This document shows positions 47,553 through 59,899 of a stretch of 64,000 bases of DNA, one piece after another. The DNA is from Daucus carota subsp. sativus. Its lineage: Eukaryota > Streptophyta > Magnoliopsida > Apiales > Apiaceae. The notes beneath the pieces were generated by a model, which searched no databases, was not told where the DNA came from, and saw nothing but the letters and a program-made list of their open reading frames with translations. The stretch lies in assembly GCF_001625215.2 (NCBI RefSeq), contig NC_030383.2:508779-572778 (forward strand). The letters run 5' to 3'. Each line of letters opens with the position of its first letter. Position 1 is the first letter of the stretch. The position numbers and the translations under genes are program-made.

Positions 47553-47976
47553 GAGCCTCTCCAATGACGTTGGCTATAATTATTGGCTAAATTGGACCTG
47601 TAAGATATTATGTAAAATTTGCTGAACCTGTAAGACATTGTGCTTCAATGGTATTGGCTATATTGGTTGGCTATAATTTAAAAATAGTATGTTATTAATA
47701 TTTAGATTGTTATAAATTGAATATATCAGTTTAATATGGTAATAATTTATATGTAATCAGCGGGAAAGAGGAAAATAAATTGCGGGAGATGACTTGGAAT
47801 TCACTACAGATCTGTAGTGGTTCGACAAATGTAGCCATCATAGAAGGACGGCTATAATTATAGACAAAGGCTCATCATGGTTGGAGTGCTCTTTTTCATG
47901 AACATTGGCTATAATACTTAATTATAGTAAGCCACCTAAATTTTTACCTAAAGGCTTCTCCTGGTTGAAGATGCTC
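47553..47976. mobile_element. PIF/Harbinger-like MITE, copy 1
   Basis: Ends GAGCCTCTCCAATGA and GGTTGAAGATGCTC (inverted) are flanked by TTA on both sides (47550-47552, 47977-47979), the 3-bp duplication typical of Tourist/Harbinger. The interior matches the copy at 51339-51733, in the same orientation (shared ATTGGTTGGCTATAATTTAA). Confidence 0.8.
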
Positions 47977-47998
47977 TTAATGTTTAATTACCGTGTTT

Positions 47999-50754
47999 TT
48001 TTGAAAATGAACGTACTTGCATTAAAACTTCTCATCAGCAATAATACATTCGATAATCTCAGGAGCAATATTTATCCACTCCTGAGGACCTGACATAGAA
48101 TGTGCCGCCTTTGCTAAAGCATGAGCCACACTATTCGCAGATCTATATGCAAACACAACTAGCACATCTGTGAAGTGCTTAAGTAACTCGACACAATCAT
48201 TAACAATTGTATCAAAAAAAGACTTTCCTCGGCTCCCTGTTAAGGCATCAACTAGCAGCTTGGAATCAGTTTCAAAAATAACCTGAGCACTCCTCCAATC
48301 TTTAATCCATGCTAAAGCTTCTTTTAGGCTTAATGCTTCTGCCATCTTTGGCTCCATACAAGGCTGCATTTCAGAACATCTAGCACGGACAAATTCCCCA
48401 GCTTCATCTCTAATCACACACCCCATACTGGTAGTATTCTGTTGAGAGACCCACGCTGCGTCTATGTTCACTTTTAGCCACCCTGCAGGTGGTTTACACC
48501 ACCTTCGATCACCCAGCATTTTCTGTATACCCGTAACTTTCACCTCCTCCTGAGCCTTCTTCCAGTCATTAAACAAATTCAATGCTGCTGCTTTTACTCC
48601 AAACACCGATGTATTCACACGATCCCAGACCCATCGATTCCGTCTGTTCCACAAGCTCCAACAAAACAATCCTACTAACACCCTCTGGTTTTTATGACTC
48701 ACACTGAAGATTTTCTGCATCGTTTCAAATATATCTGGGTTTAAATTACTTGAGATCACCTCCCATAACCCCACAGACTTCCATACATCCTGAGCAAAGC
48801 TACACGTAAATAATATATGTATTGAGTCCTCTACGCATGATCGACACCACGGGCAATTTATGCTCAGATCCACATTTTTAGTTTCAAGAGCAGCTGCTGT
48901 AGGTAAGCACAATCTACAAGTCCTCCATAAAAAATTAATAATCTTACCTGGAAGGTTTAAAGACCATAATTTCTTCCAAAAAGCCGCATTCGGAAAATCC
49001 ATCTCCCCTTGCAATTGTCTGTAGCAACTACGCACAGAAAACTCACCTTTTACCTCCAACAACCAAAACCAAGAGTCCTCACGTTGCCGAACTGGAATTG
49101 GAATCTGTTGAATCAAGTTCTTGTCCCTGACATTGCATATATCTCTAATCAAATCATAATCCCATCTTGTTCCATCCTCCTCCATCAAGCTATACACCAA
49201 AGTTTCTGACAACTCTTCAGGCATTGGAGTTGTGAGAAAACCATTTAGCTTACATGGCAGCCAAGGTGTTTTCCATACTTCTGTAGATCGACCATCTCCA
49301 ATGCGCTTTCGACAGCCCTGCTTAATCACATCTTGAGCCTCCATAATGCTTCGCCAGACATAACTAGGATTGTTCCCCAGTTTCGCATTAAGAAAATCAG
49401 AATTTGGAAAATATCTCGCCCGTAACAGATTTGTTACAAGAGGATTGATATTATTCACAATTCTCCATCCCTGCTTTGCTAGCATTGCTAGATTAAATTT
49501 TCTCAAACTTTTAAACCCAAGACCCCCACCTTCCTTACTCAGACAAAGCTTGTCCCATGATATCCATCGAATACCATTGCCTGATGTTTTGTTACACCAC
49601 CAGAAAGCATTCATTTTTCTTTCGATTCCATTACAGACTTCACTTGGGATTAAGAAGAGACTCATCCAGAAGTTTGGAATCGCCTGCACAGCAGTTTTAA
49701 GAACTGTTAGCTTCCCCGCCTTCGACAAGGATTTATCCCCATAACCCTGCAATCTATGCTGAACACGATCCTGTAGAAATCCAAAGGCTGAAATTTTACT
49801 CTGCCCTATCCTCATAGGCATGCCTAAATACTTTCCAGGTTCTTGAACTTCCTCCACACCCAAGTAATTACACACTTCCTCCCTATTTTCAGCAGAAGTA
49901 TTCGGGGAAAATATAATTGCAGACTTGCTATAATTTATTGATTGGCCTGATATAGATTCATATCTTATTAGAATGTTTTTCATTACACTTGCCTCAGACC
50001 CAGTAGCCCTGAAGAACAGATAGCAGTCGTCTGCAAACAAAAGATGAGAAATAGTAGGTGCACCTCTAGCTATCTTGCATCCATGTAACAAACCAGCTTC
50101 CTCATTCCTTCTTATGATCGCACTTAACCCCTCAGCACATAGGATGAAAACATAGGGGGAGATAGGATCTCCCTGACGCACTCCTCTATGAGGTTTCACA
50201 CTGCCGAACACATTCCCCTCATGAAGGAAGCTATACTCAACAGAACTGATATACCCCATAAGTCTGTTAATCCACATCTCACAAAAACCAAACCTACGCA
50301 TCATGCTTTCAATGAAGTGCCATTCCAGCCTATCGTAGGCCTTAGAAATATCTATCTTCAATCCCGCGATTCCATTTTTACCTTGCGTTTTCCTCTTCAT
50401 ATAATGATTGATTTCAAAGGCAATAAGTGCATTGTCAGTTAACAGCCTACCCTCAATGAACGCACTTTGCTTGTTAGATATCAACGACCCCAAACAAGGT
50501 TTAAGTCTATTCGACAATACCTTAGACAATATACGTAGTAGCACATTACAGAGAGAAATGGGCCTTAACTCAGTCATCTTCTCAGGTGTTTTCACCTTAG
50601 GAATTAAGCATACTAACGTGTTGTTCATACCTTCAGGCAACTCACCCATAGTCATGAATTTCTGGCAGAATCGAACCACATCTTCCCCCACCACACCCCA
50701 ATATGTTTGAAAGAATGCCGGGTTTAGCCCATCCGGCCCGGGTGACTTATCAGG
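47999..50754 (-). mobile_element. 5'-truncated LINE retrotransposon
   Basis: A perfect 17-bp target duplication GTTTAATTACCGTGTTT flanks it (47982-47998 and 50755-50771). The 3' end on the minus strand ends in a short A run directly before the duplication. The 5' end starts inside the reverse transcriptase domain, so ORF1, the endonuclease and the promoter are missing: target-primed insertion with 5' truncation. The surviving frame is fully open, which points to a recent event. Confidence 0.93.
48022..50754 (-). CDS. LINE ORF2 fragment: reverse transcriptase, zf-RVT, RNase H
   Basis: About 910 codons are open from the element edge to TAA. The frame enters at the RT start (DKSPGPDGLNPAFFQ). 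It then shows LRPISLCNVLLRILSKVL, GLKIDISKAYDRLEW, GVRQGDPISPYVFILCAEGL and the catalytic HLLFADDCYLF. A zinc-finger-like RVT-associated region (FLWRTCRLCLPT, CPWCRSCVEDSIHILFTC) and a C-terminal plant-type RNase H domain (VNIDAAWVSQQN, MAEALSLKEAL, ETDSKLLVDAL) follow. It is a plant L1-clade element of the non-LTR type and lacks the AP endonuclease, so it cannot move by itself. The GTG 60 bases in is not a true start; the first codons are read from the truncation edge. Confidence 0.93.
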   Translation of the reverse strand, partial: PDKSPGPDGLNPAFFQTYWGVVGEDVVRFCQKFMTMGELPEGMNNTLVCLIPKVKTPEKMTELRPISLCNVLLRILSKVLSNRLKPCLGSLISNKQSAFIEGRLLTDNALIAFEINHYMKRKTQGKNGIAGLKIDISKAYDRLEWHFIESMMRRFGFCEMWINRLMGYISSVEYSFLHEGNVFGSVKPHRGVRQGDPISPYVFILCAEGLSAIIRRNEEAGLLHGCKIARGAPTISHLLFADDCYLFFRATGSEASVMKNILIRYESISGQSINYSKSAIIFSPNTSAENREEVCNYLGVEEVQEPGKYLGMPMRIGQSKISAFGFLQDRVQHRLQGYGDKSLSKAGKLTVLKTAVQAIPNFWMSLFLIPSEVCNGIERKMNAFWWCNKTSGNGIRWISWDKLCLSKEGGGLGFKSLRKFNLAMLAKQGWRIVNNINPLVTNLLRARYFPNSDFLNAKLGNNPSYVWRSIMEAQDVIKQGCRKRIGDGRSTEVWKTPWLPCKLNGFLTTPMPEELSETLVYSLMEEDGTRWDYDLIRDICNVRDKNLIQQIPIPVRQREDSWFWLLEVKGEFSVRSCYRQLQGEMDFPNAAFWKKLWSLNLPGKIINFLWRTCRLCLPTAAALETKNVDLSINCPWCRSCVEDSIHILFTCSFAQDVWKSVGLWEVISSNLNPDIFETMQKIFSVSHKNQRVLVGLFCWSLWNRRNRWVWDRVNTSVFGVKAAALNLFNDWKKAQEEVKVTGIQKMLGDRRWCKPPAGWLKVNIDAAWVSQQNTTSMGCVIRDEAGEFVRARCSEMQPCMEPKMAEALSLKEALAWIKDWRSAQVIFETDSKLLVDALTGSRGKSFFDTIVNDCVELLKHFTDVLVVFAYRSANSVAHALAKAAHSMSGPQEWINIAPEIIECIIADEKF

Positions 50755-50771
50755 GTTTAATTACCGTGTTT

Positions 50772-51338
50772 AAGTCCGCGTATTAACTATTTGTAACACA
50801 CGTATGTATAGCAGGTGTCCTACTTCCCAACAACCGATATTTAAAATTCCGATCAGCTAATATTTGTTGCAAATTTATGTGACGGATGACTATGCACTTT
50901 TTATAGGCAATACTTATTTTTCATAGATATGGCCGGATTTGTAAACAATATTAATTAATATTATCCTCTCTTTTTTAATATTATCTTGGCCATCTCAAAT
51001 GCCTTCGATGAGGACACCGTTTCCCCGGCAGTTATGGAATTGGACCTGGCACAAATGCATAATTTGCTTGGTTTTCTAAGAAATAAATTAATATTAAACT
51101 GATAGTATGCATTAATTTTGAATCGTAGTCCATTCCCAAATAAATTCAAAGCATTGTGAAATTAGTTTTTAAATTATGATAATTTATTATTTGAAAAAGA
51201 TCATATAAAAAAATATTAACTATAAATTTCAACTATTTATATTATAATTATGCAGATATTTACGTCAATTATTTGTGGTGTGAGGCTCCGCAGAAGCTCC
51301 ACCGCGGATTACGATTTCATTTCGATTCTGTAACCTAA
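50772..51338. other. AT-rich spacer between LINE and second MITE
   Basis: No gene or repeat recognised. This was contiguous with the region left of 47999 before the LINE inserted. Confidence 0.45.
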
Positions 51339-51733
51339 GAGCATCTCCAACGGCGTTAGCTATAATCGTTGGCTAAATTAGACATGCAAGACATTATGTA
51401 AAATTTGCTGAACCTGTAAGACATTTTGCTTCAATGGTACTGGCTATATTGGTTGGCTATAATTTAAAAATAGTATGTTATTAATATTTTAAATTGTTAA
51501 AATAGAATATATCAGTTCAATATGGTAATAGATGATGTACAATCTTCCTACAGATTTTCTTACAGACCTTTAGAGGTTCGACAAATTTAGCCATCCATAG
51601 GAGGTTGGCTAAATTTATAGACAACAGGTGAGCATGGTTGGAGTTGAGTTTTTGGAACTCTTGGCTAAATTTTTTTATTTTAAGTAAGCCAACTCACTTT
51701 TTAGCCAAGGGTTTTAGATGGTTGGAGATGCTC
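51339..51733. mobile_element. PIF/Harbinger-like MITE, copy 2
   Basis: Inverted ends GAGCATCTCCAAC and GTTGGAGATGCTC are flanked by TAA on both sides (51336-51338, 51734-51736). It shares most of its interior with the copy at 47553-47976 and has better-preserved termini, so it is the better reference for the family. Confidence 0.87.
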
Positions 51734-51736
51734 TAA

Positions 51737-53051
51737 GCCGCTAACAAAGCGTACAACTAAGAGCCCGAAAGCGATATTAAAAAATCTAAGAAAATACATT
51801 AATTTATTCCAACACATGAATCACATATATTATCAAGGAATAAAATAATACATCCCTCCATAAAATAATTAAATGCATATGGTCAAATAAATAAATTAAA
51901 TAATTAAAAGTAGTGATAGAAGGGCCCTCCCAGCCTAGTGGTCGGTACGTAAGATAAGCCCGCCGTGAAATAGTTAACGCCGTCATCTTCTGTATTAATT
52001 ATAGTTATAATTATTTTATGATATCTGACTATTCATTATTTATTATTTTTTGTGGCCAGAGACGTCTGCATGAATCTGGTTTGTTTACACGTGTTAGGAT
52101 TCTGTGCTGCCACGTTTTGGGAGAGTTTATTTAGTACTACAAGGTGTCGCTTTTGTATTGGGAAGCTGACCTTGTTGCGAAAAATAGGGTTATACGAGAA
52201 AAAAATTACTACAAGTTTAATTTAATTAGGTAAAAAATGGGATCGAACATGTGTCACACTAATTATAATTTTGGAATGTCTGTTAAATTCAAGTTGGGTT
52301 AAAATCAACGATTTGGTATTTTTTTTGAAATTAACAATTTGGTAAATTTTATTTATTTGGTTTATAATGAAACTTGCTCGTTTGAAAATATTTGAAATTT
52401 TATTAAAAAAAATCTTATTTTGTATTTTATATAATGTTATTATTATTTTTGAATGTAACGATATTATATAAAATATGATAGAAGGCTGTTTAATAAAATA
52501 TGATGTATGTAATTAAAATTTAAATAATAGTCATATCATGATATAAAATTTTTGGTATAAAAACCCATAGAGTATGAGATAAAACAAACATAGTTTAGAA
52601 TAATTTATGGAGGCAGACCCAGAGTTGACGGCGGAATTAACAGAGGTGGAAGAAAAGTAGAGGAGGGAGATAACGTACAGCATGGTGAAGCGGAGCCCAC
52701 TGCCACAGGGGGCCGACATAGAGGGCAATGCAAGATGGTCTTAATAAGAACACGAAGCTAACCCAGTCTTCTCAACCCCATATCTTCATCTTCCAGCTTA
52801 CTATCAATCTGTAACGCACCACTTCTTCTGCCCCTTACTATACACTCATTACACATACTTGCTAGTGGCTTCTAGAGCTCTCTGTTGTTATTCGTTTGTC
52901 TTTGTTGTTCAGAGAGAGAGAGAGAGAGAGAGATTGGCGGGAGAGAGATATTAAACAACTTATTGACAGAGAGAAGAGAGAGAGAGAGATTAAACAGTTT
53001 GTTGAGAGAGAGAGAGAGAGATTGGTTGGAGAGACAGGGAGAGAGAGAGAG
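51737..53051 (+). promoter_or_regulatory. Spacer, promoter and GA-rich leader of the WD40 gene
   Basis: AT-rich spacer to about 52600, then the upstream region of the WD40 gene. The last 140 bases before the ATG are dominated by GAGAGA tracts (52911-52933, 52976-53051), a common plant 5' UTR microsatellite and possible GAGA-factor site. No other gene recognised. Confidence 0.5.
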
Positions 53052-56000
53052 ATGGGAGAGTTTGTGAACAATGAGCTAGACAACATGGTATCAAACTACT
53101 ACAACTCGGGGGCTGCTGAGTTTGACTTCGATTCATCTTCGGACAGTGATGATGCACTTCTTCATGATGAGGATGATGATTCTTTCTGTTTCGAACAAGT
53201 AAATAACCTTATCTCTATCTTCTTCCTAGGCATTTTTACATGTGTTTTCTTCTCATTACAAACTACTTTTTTTTTATGATAGTACGGATAAAAATCAGCA
53301 GAATTTTATAATGGCACCATGATTTATTATATGATCTACTAATTAGACCTGTGATCAAATGAAAACATGATGGTTTAACTGATTTTTAGTACTGCTATAT
53401 GTGATCTTATAATTTGTAACTAGTGATTTGAATACGAAATTACGGTTTTAATGACCATATTAAAGTATGAGTTTATACCTAATTTTTCGATATTTATGAT
53501 AAAAGTTTTACAAGTCAACCCCCATTTTTGGGGGGTTTGGGGAGAATATGTTGTACTATTATAATTCATATTAGCCTTTTAGTTTTGATTGCTTCTTACG
53601 ATTGTGACTTGCAATCTGTATTAGTTAGAGACAAGATGTTAATATAAACCTAACAGAGCAGAAAGTATAGTGAGTTTGTATTGTTTTGTCTTCTGAAAGA
53701 TTAGTGTTTTGATTGGTATGATGGATATTTACAGACCAAGCCAAAAACGGATACGTCTGCTGTGGAAGCTAGAAATGGCAAAGACATTCAGGGGATTCCT
53801 TGGGAGAGGCTTAATTTCAACAGAGATAACTACCGAGAAACAAGACTTAGTCAATACAGAAATTATGAGAGCCTCTCGCTCCCTCGTGGAGAGCTTGAAA
53901 AGGTTGCCCTCTGTACTTTGTATAAAGATGAATTCTTTTTTCAAATTGCGTATTTAGTGTTTTTCTTTCATTATTTTGGATGAGATTGTAGAATTCAAGT
54001 AACATGTCTTTCAAGTAATAAACTTCAACTTGGAAATGCTATGTAATCACCCAAGACTAAGTGATATGTGAGTTAAAAATTTGACTTGTAAGAATGTTAT
54101 GGTTGTCTGTACATGATCTTGCTGTGAGAAACATTTACCTATCAGACCAAGATATTTCTTGACAAAAACTGCTAAACCAGAATAGACCTTCTCCTTTTTA
54201 CTCCCAGTTGTAAGAGCATAGTGATAATTCAAAGAATAGAAAGTTGTTCTGAATTTAAAATCATGGTCACTGTTTGGAGATAGCCGAGCTGCTGATAAAA
54301 ATAACAATTTTAATCAATTTTGTCACCTTGTATCAGCAATTCCTTGTATAAGTATAATTTAGTAACTTCTGCTACTTTCATATATGTAAAGCAGGCGCTA
54401 TAGGCATTCAACGAACTTATGCATTAGAACCTAATGCTCTTGTCTTTAACTCTGTTTGCAGGACTACAATAAAGTAGAGAAGGGCCATATCTTCTATGAC
54501 TTCCAGTACAACACAAGGCTTGTGAAATCAACCATTGTGCATTTTCAGGTAGTGTTTGTCGCTGCCAAATTTCTTTTGAGAACTGTAGTTTTGACCAAGT
54601 TGCATCACATAACGTGTTCTCAAAGTCATATGCATCATATAACGTGATCGAAGTCATATGCATCATATAACGTGATCGAAGTCATATGCATCATATAACG
54701 TGTTCTCGAAGTCACATGCATCATATAACCTGTTCTCAAAGTCATATGCATCATATAACGTGTTCTCAGAGTCGTATTTTCTGGGAACCACAGTCTTTGG
54801 ACTAGGGAATTTTTTTATTGTAGTTGTATTACTTCAGAAGTGTCAGTGTATTGTGTTGTGGTTTGTTTAAGTTATTCTGTAATATCATAGCATTTTACTT
54901 TAAATATGTTAACAGATGAAACTTAGGCTTTGCATTAGGTAGACACAAAGTTGCTTTCTTAGTATCTAGTAGCTGTTGCGAATGAGGGTACATCCTTTCC
55001 CATGGCAATTAACTACCGTAGAAATATTGTAGTGTGCTGTTTGTTTTGGTAATCATCATTGTAGACATTTATACTTTCTGCAGTTGCATCTTAATACCAT
55101 CAGTGTCAAACATAATAATCCTCTTATGATCCTTAATAATTTTATGAACACGTCTGGTAATTGTAGTTTGGCAGTTTTTGTACTATTAGTGCTCTTATAG
55201 TATCTCTTATAATAATTTTATGGAGCATAGAAGTACCAAGTCAATATTAAAACTTGACCTTGCTACAATATGCTCCATTGATAACATATCTGTACTCACT
55301 AGCTCAATGTGGAGCATACATCCTGTTTAACTATTTGGACGAACTCCATTTTGCTTGTGGTGAAACTTCTTCTAGGCTGGTGAGTTATATTTACAACGTA
55401 ATTCACTGTCAAAACTACTATTAGGATTCTATCAGGCTTTATCAAGTAAGTTGATATAGTTCTAGCTGATGGGACATGGGATTTCCCTAGCTGTATTTTT
55501 TTCTTTAGAGCTTGATGTTTCTCTTAAAGAAAGATACAGCATCAGATTTCCCCACTACCATCAGCTTCATTTATTTATTTATTGTGCTTAACCCGGTTCA
55601 ATCAAATGGAATTGAATCGGGTTTGTATTTACCAAATCGTTTTTTTGCAGATCATTACACTTGCCACGCATGAATATTTGTTACATTGTTACCTGAGAGG
55701 TACTGTCTTGAATGCGGTCAAGTTGGTTTTCAACAGCTGAGCAATTTATCAAGTCCCAAGTAATTGATAAAAATTAAAGAAGGATGAGGGTATTATTGTG
55801 TAAAACCAATGCATTTCGCTAATTGCTAGATTCCTGATTTCTTCCATCTTTCTATTTAGCTAGCAAGTATGTAGATGTGATCTTAATAGGACAGAAACCA
55901 AATCAATTTGGAGAATGAAGAATAACAGTCCTAGGTGAACTATATGTTTGTCTCTTGTGTTTAGTATTTAGGTTAGCCGGGTGGTCAATGCCTACATTGT

Positions 56001-58875
56001 GTGATACGGGAGGTGCAAATTCATTGTTTTGCTCATCGAATTCACAATGTGCATGATGATTACACGTTTCAAAGTAGATAACTTGAAAGTGTTTCTTCAG
56101 CAAACTTACATGACATGGAGCTTATTAATCTTTCCTCTCCCCCTCTTCATTTTTACAGTATTATTTAGTCTTTCTTATAACTTAACTTATGTGGCAGGGG
56201 ATATTTTTATCTTTGTTTCGGCCTTATACGCAGGTGGAGTTAAGTTTGAGCAGCTGGTGTAATAGAGATGTGTTGTCCATATGGTACGGTAGGGATTTGA
56301 CATGAGGCGTTTGTAGAGCTTCCTGTGTTTATATGTCAAGCTCTAAAGTATTTCTTTTTTTGTAAAATTGAGATCCTGTCATATTATTTTTGTGGTCTAA
56401 TGCATTTACCTGCATAATACACCCGAAATGATTTATATCCACTTACTTTGTACTTACAGGTATTTACTTTGATCCTATTGCAGTAGTTTAGTTGTTTCCA
56501 CCGTGTTAATATATGCACTGAGATAGTTTATTTTTCTGTGGTAGCATGGTAGTATGTTTCTAGTCACTTTTAGGGAATCCTGTTTCTTTATTTGAATGTT
56601 TTTGATTACATAACGGGCATCAGTTATTGCAATTCTTGTTGTGGAATTTCTGTTTCATATCTAATATTCAGTTGATCTGTGGGATACTTTGGTCTTCCCC
56701 GCCTCTCAATCTCAGTCTACATTATATATTATTATGGGTATGCATATACGTGTGATAATTTGTTTCTGTGTTTTTGATTGGATTTTTTTTAATTTCCAGC
56801 TTCCTAATCTGTAGTCTGTCCCTGACAGGCAAAGGTTGTTTGTTCTCTAGTTGTATGCAGTTAAAAAAAATTTAAGTACCGGGATGGCTTGATTGCATAC
56901 AATGAATGTTTTTATCATTCTTCTGTTCCTGTAGTTATTGATTTTTTAGGACCTATTACTTACTGAGTACAATTTAAGTGTCGCAGCCGCAATAGTTGCA
57001 TTTTTTTTCTCGTTGCATTTTGCATTTTAAGGTCATCTGCAAAGACTTCCAAGTTGAAGGACCAGCTATGTTCAGCACGAGTATCCTTTGACACTTGGAA
57101 GTAGCAGACATTGTTTAGATGATTTCTTGTACCTCGAATTAACAGTCTAGGGCTTGTTTGATTTGAACTATATTAAGTGTGAAATTATGACGATGTGATC
57201 TTTATAATGCCCTTCTCTTGTGGGCAGCGACTTGTGTCTTTTTAAAATGGTTCTTCTGCATACATAATGAAGGGATGTATATGATGGTTATAGAACTAGA
57301 AAAATTATCCTTATCTGAACAGCCAATTAGAATTATTTGGTAGCATCTTGACACTGCATATTAGTACTGCTTGTTTGTAGATTCAGTTCAAAGTTATCCT
57401 AACAATGTGTAGCTCATGGTTTTTCCCTTTTGGTATTCTTTCTTTCTTTGTTTGTCAGTTGAGGAACTTGTTATGGGCAACCTCTAAACATGATGTGTAC
57501 CTTATGCAAAACTACTCAGTAATGCACTGGTCTTCACTTCTTAAGAGAGGTTCGGAGATACTCAATGTTGCTAAGCCTATCGTACCTACTCTGGTCAGTG
57601 AAGTTATTATGTTTTTAATGATTTTTCTAAAATTATGATGTATGCTATATACTGAGGAAAGAATACTTCTTTTACAGACATATCCTGGGTCTTTAGGCCA
57701 GTCTCTTTCACGAGTGCAGATTAGTACAATGGCTGTTAAACACAATCTACTGGTTGCTGGCGGATTTAAAGGGGAACTTCTCTGCAAGGTAAGAATAAGG
57801 TCAGATATAAATTGACGATATTAGCCTGATAATATTCTGGTATAAACAAAAAATAATTTTCCTGAAATTTGCTTGACAGTCCTTGGACCAATCTGGAGTT
57901 GCATTTTGCACAAAGATAGCCATGGATGAAAATGCTATAACAAATGATGTAGACATATACCATAGTACTGAGTAAGTACTTGGTCATAATACGTGTTCAG
58001 AGTTTGCTGCAAAGTGTCCAAACACAGAGATTGCTGCAACTGTCCTGTTTTCAACTAACATATAATTTTATGCGATGTGAACTGCAGTGGTTCGATCAGG
58101 TTAATGACTGCCAACAACGATTCTAAAGTTAGAGTGTTCGATACTGTAAATTTTGCTTGTACTAATCGATTCACCTACCCTTGGTCTGTAAATGTAAGAG
58201 CTTTTCTAAAGTCAACACTCAGTATTGCCAACCTTTTATTGTTGATGAATTATTTTGTATCAGAAGTAATTATTATATCTATTTGTTGCAGAACACATGT
58301 GTTAGCCCTGATGGGAAATTATTCTCTGTTCTGGGAGATAGTCCAGAATGCTTGGTGGCTGATGCTCAATCGGGGAAGGTTTGTTGCTTGAGCAGCTAAT
58401 TAAAGATCTTGTTTAAACATATTATTGCACTGTTCGTCCCCATTCATGAATTTTCCTGCAGGTGGTTGGGACGCTTAAAGGCCATCTGGACTACTCCTTC
58501 ACCTCAGCTTGGCATCCTGATGGAAATATTCTAGCGACTGGGAATCAAGACACCACCTGTAGGCTCTGGGACATAAGGAACATGTCTGAATCTCTCTCTG
58601 TCTTGAAGGGAAGGATGGGAGCAATTAGAGCAATAAGTTTCAGCTCAGATGGCCAGTTTATGGCCACAGCAGAGGCTGCAGACTTCGTTCATATCTACGA
58701 TACAAAGTCTGGTTACTCCACAGAACAAGAAATTGATCTTTTTGGAGAGATTGCCGGAATATCGTTCAGTCCCGACACAGAAGCTCTATTTATCGGTATT
58801 GCAGACAGGACCTATGGTAGCTTACTGGAGTATAACCGAAGAAGATATGGATATTACCTAGACTCCTTCGTGTAG
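53052..58875 (+). CDS. WD40-repeat protein (fission yeast C2A9.03-like family)
   Basis: Nine exons keep phase: 53052-53198, 53735-53902, 54462-54548, 57459-57593, 57678-57788, 57880-57971, 58088-58193, 58292-58378, 58462-58875, giving 448 residues. The start MGEFVNNELDNMVSNYY follows a GA-rich leader. An acidic N-terminus (SSSDSDDALLHDEDDD) precedes a conserved block (GIPWERLNFNRDNYRETRL; FYDFQYNTRLVKSTIVHFQ). A WD40 propeller follows, clearest in GHLDYSFTSAWHPDG, ATGNQDTTCRLWDIRN and GEIAGISFSPDTEALFIG. The family is conserved from fungi to plants; its members are generally described only as uncharacterised WD-repeat scaffolds. Intron 3 is unusually long (2.9 kb) and carries a minisatellite at its start. 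It converges on the AP2/ERF gene. Confidence 0.93.
54602..54777. repeat. 28-30 bp minisatellite in WD40 intron 3
   Basis: Six tandem units of GCATCATATAACGTG followed by (T)TCTCAAAGTCATAT, four of 30 bp and two of 28 bp (GATCGAAG variant), start 53 bp after the exon 3 donor. Non-coding. Confidence 0.9.
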
Positions 58876-59899
58876 TCAGCCTGTCGGGGAGGGGCCAAGT
58901 TTGTCCGAGTGGAAGTTTAAAGCAATCTGGCATGATGGTTAGCGGATTTAGTTATGTATAACTTATAAGCAACAATGTAGCCCCTAGTTAGAACCATCCC
59001 TGCTTCCTCTCCTTTGGCTATTTTCACATTTTCACCATTACCAGAAAAAACGCAGAGGTACTTGCAGTTTTTTTGTTCGACTTGGTACCTGGGCTTGTTG
59101 AGAACAGTTTTGATCCAAAAAGCAAAAGAGAAAAAAGAAAGAAAAAGACACAGAATAGTATTGTATTGTATAGTATAAATTTATGTAAAGCAGTTATATG
59201 GGTATTGAATTTGTTGTATAGTTTAGTTGATATATATACGATATCTTTTATTCCAGTTGCATTTGATTTGTTTTTCACAGTTAATCATTTTTACATCCTG
59301 TACATATGCATTTCACTCTTGATGCTCATATACTGTATGTTGTGTTACTATGCTAAGAAGCAGTAGATATATGTTTCAAGTTTCAACTATTCGATATGAG
59401 TAGTGAAGCAGAATTTTGAAATATTCAAAATTAATATAATCAATCATAAAATTTTGCATGTCAGTTGGGGCTGAAGTCTAATATATACTACTTGTTATTT
59501 AAAAACCATGATTTACATGAAATTTAAGATTAAAAATCATGATTTACATGAAATATAAGATGACCCTGTTTTGGTTTCGCACCTGGTTCTGTTCTACGCA
59601 GATCCGACGCCAGGAAGGGGCATATATTTTTACTCGTAGAGCAAGATTCTAAAAGAAAAGATATATACGTGCCGATCAATACGAGAAACGGTAAAGAAAG
59701 AAAGCAGGGGATCGAGAGATTACCAAAGTTAAACTAAGCATGACACCAAAAGTTACATAACCACAGGACAGCAAATTACAGTTACAATGAAAATATTATA
59801 CGTGACACCACCTTCCTTCCAGTGGTCTAGCGAAAAAAATATTAGCTGACCACTTTGGCTATAGAACCTAATTAAACGTGAACCATCCTCTGCAATTGT
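58876..59899. other. 3' UTRs between convergent genes
   Basis: Region between the WD40 stop (+) and the last recognisable codon of the AP2/ERF gene (-). It contains two near-identical copies of AATCATGATTTACATGAAAT-like sequence (59503-59560). No gene recognised. Confidence 0.5.

Noticed and set aside
57030..57090. Extra exon within WD40 intron 3
   Set aside because: Exon 3 (ending VHFQ) joins directly to exon 4 (LRNLLWATSKH), as in the family; adding this stretch gives no recognisable residues.
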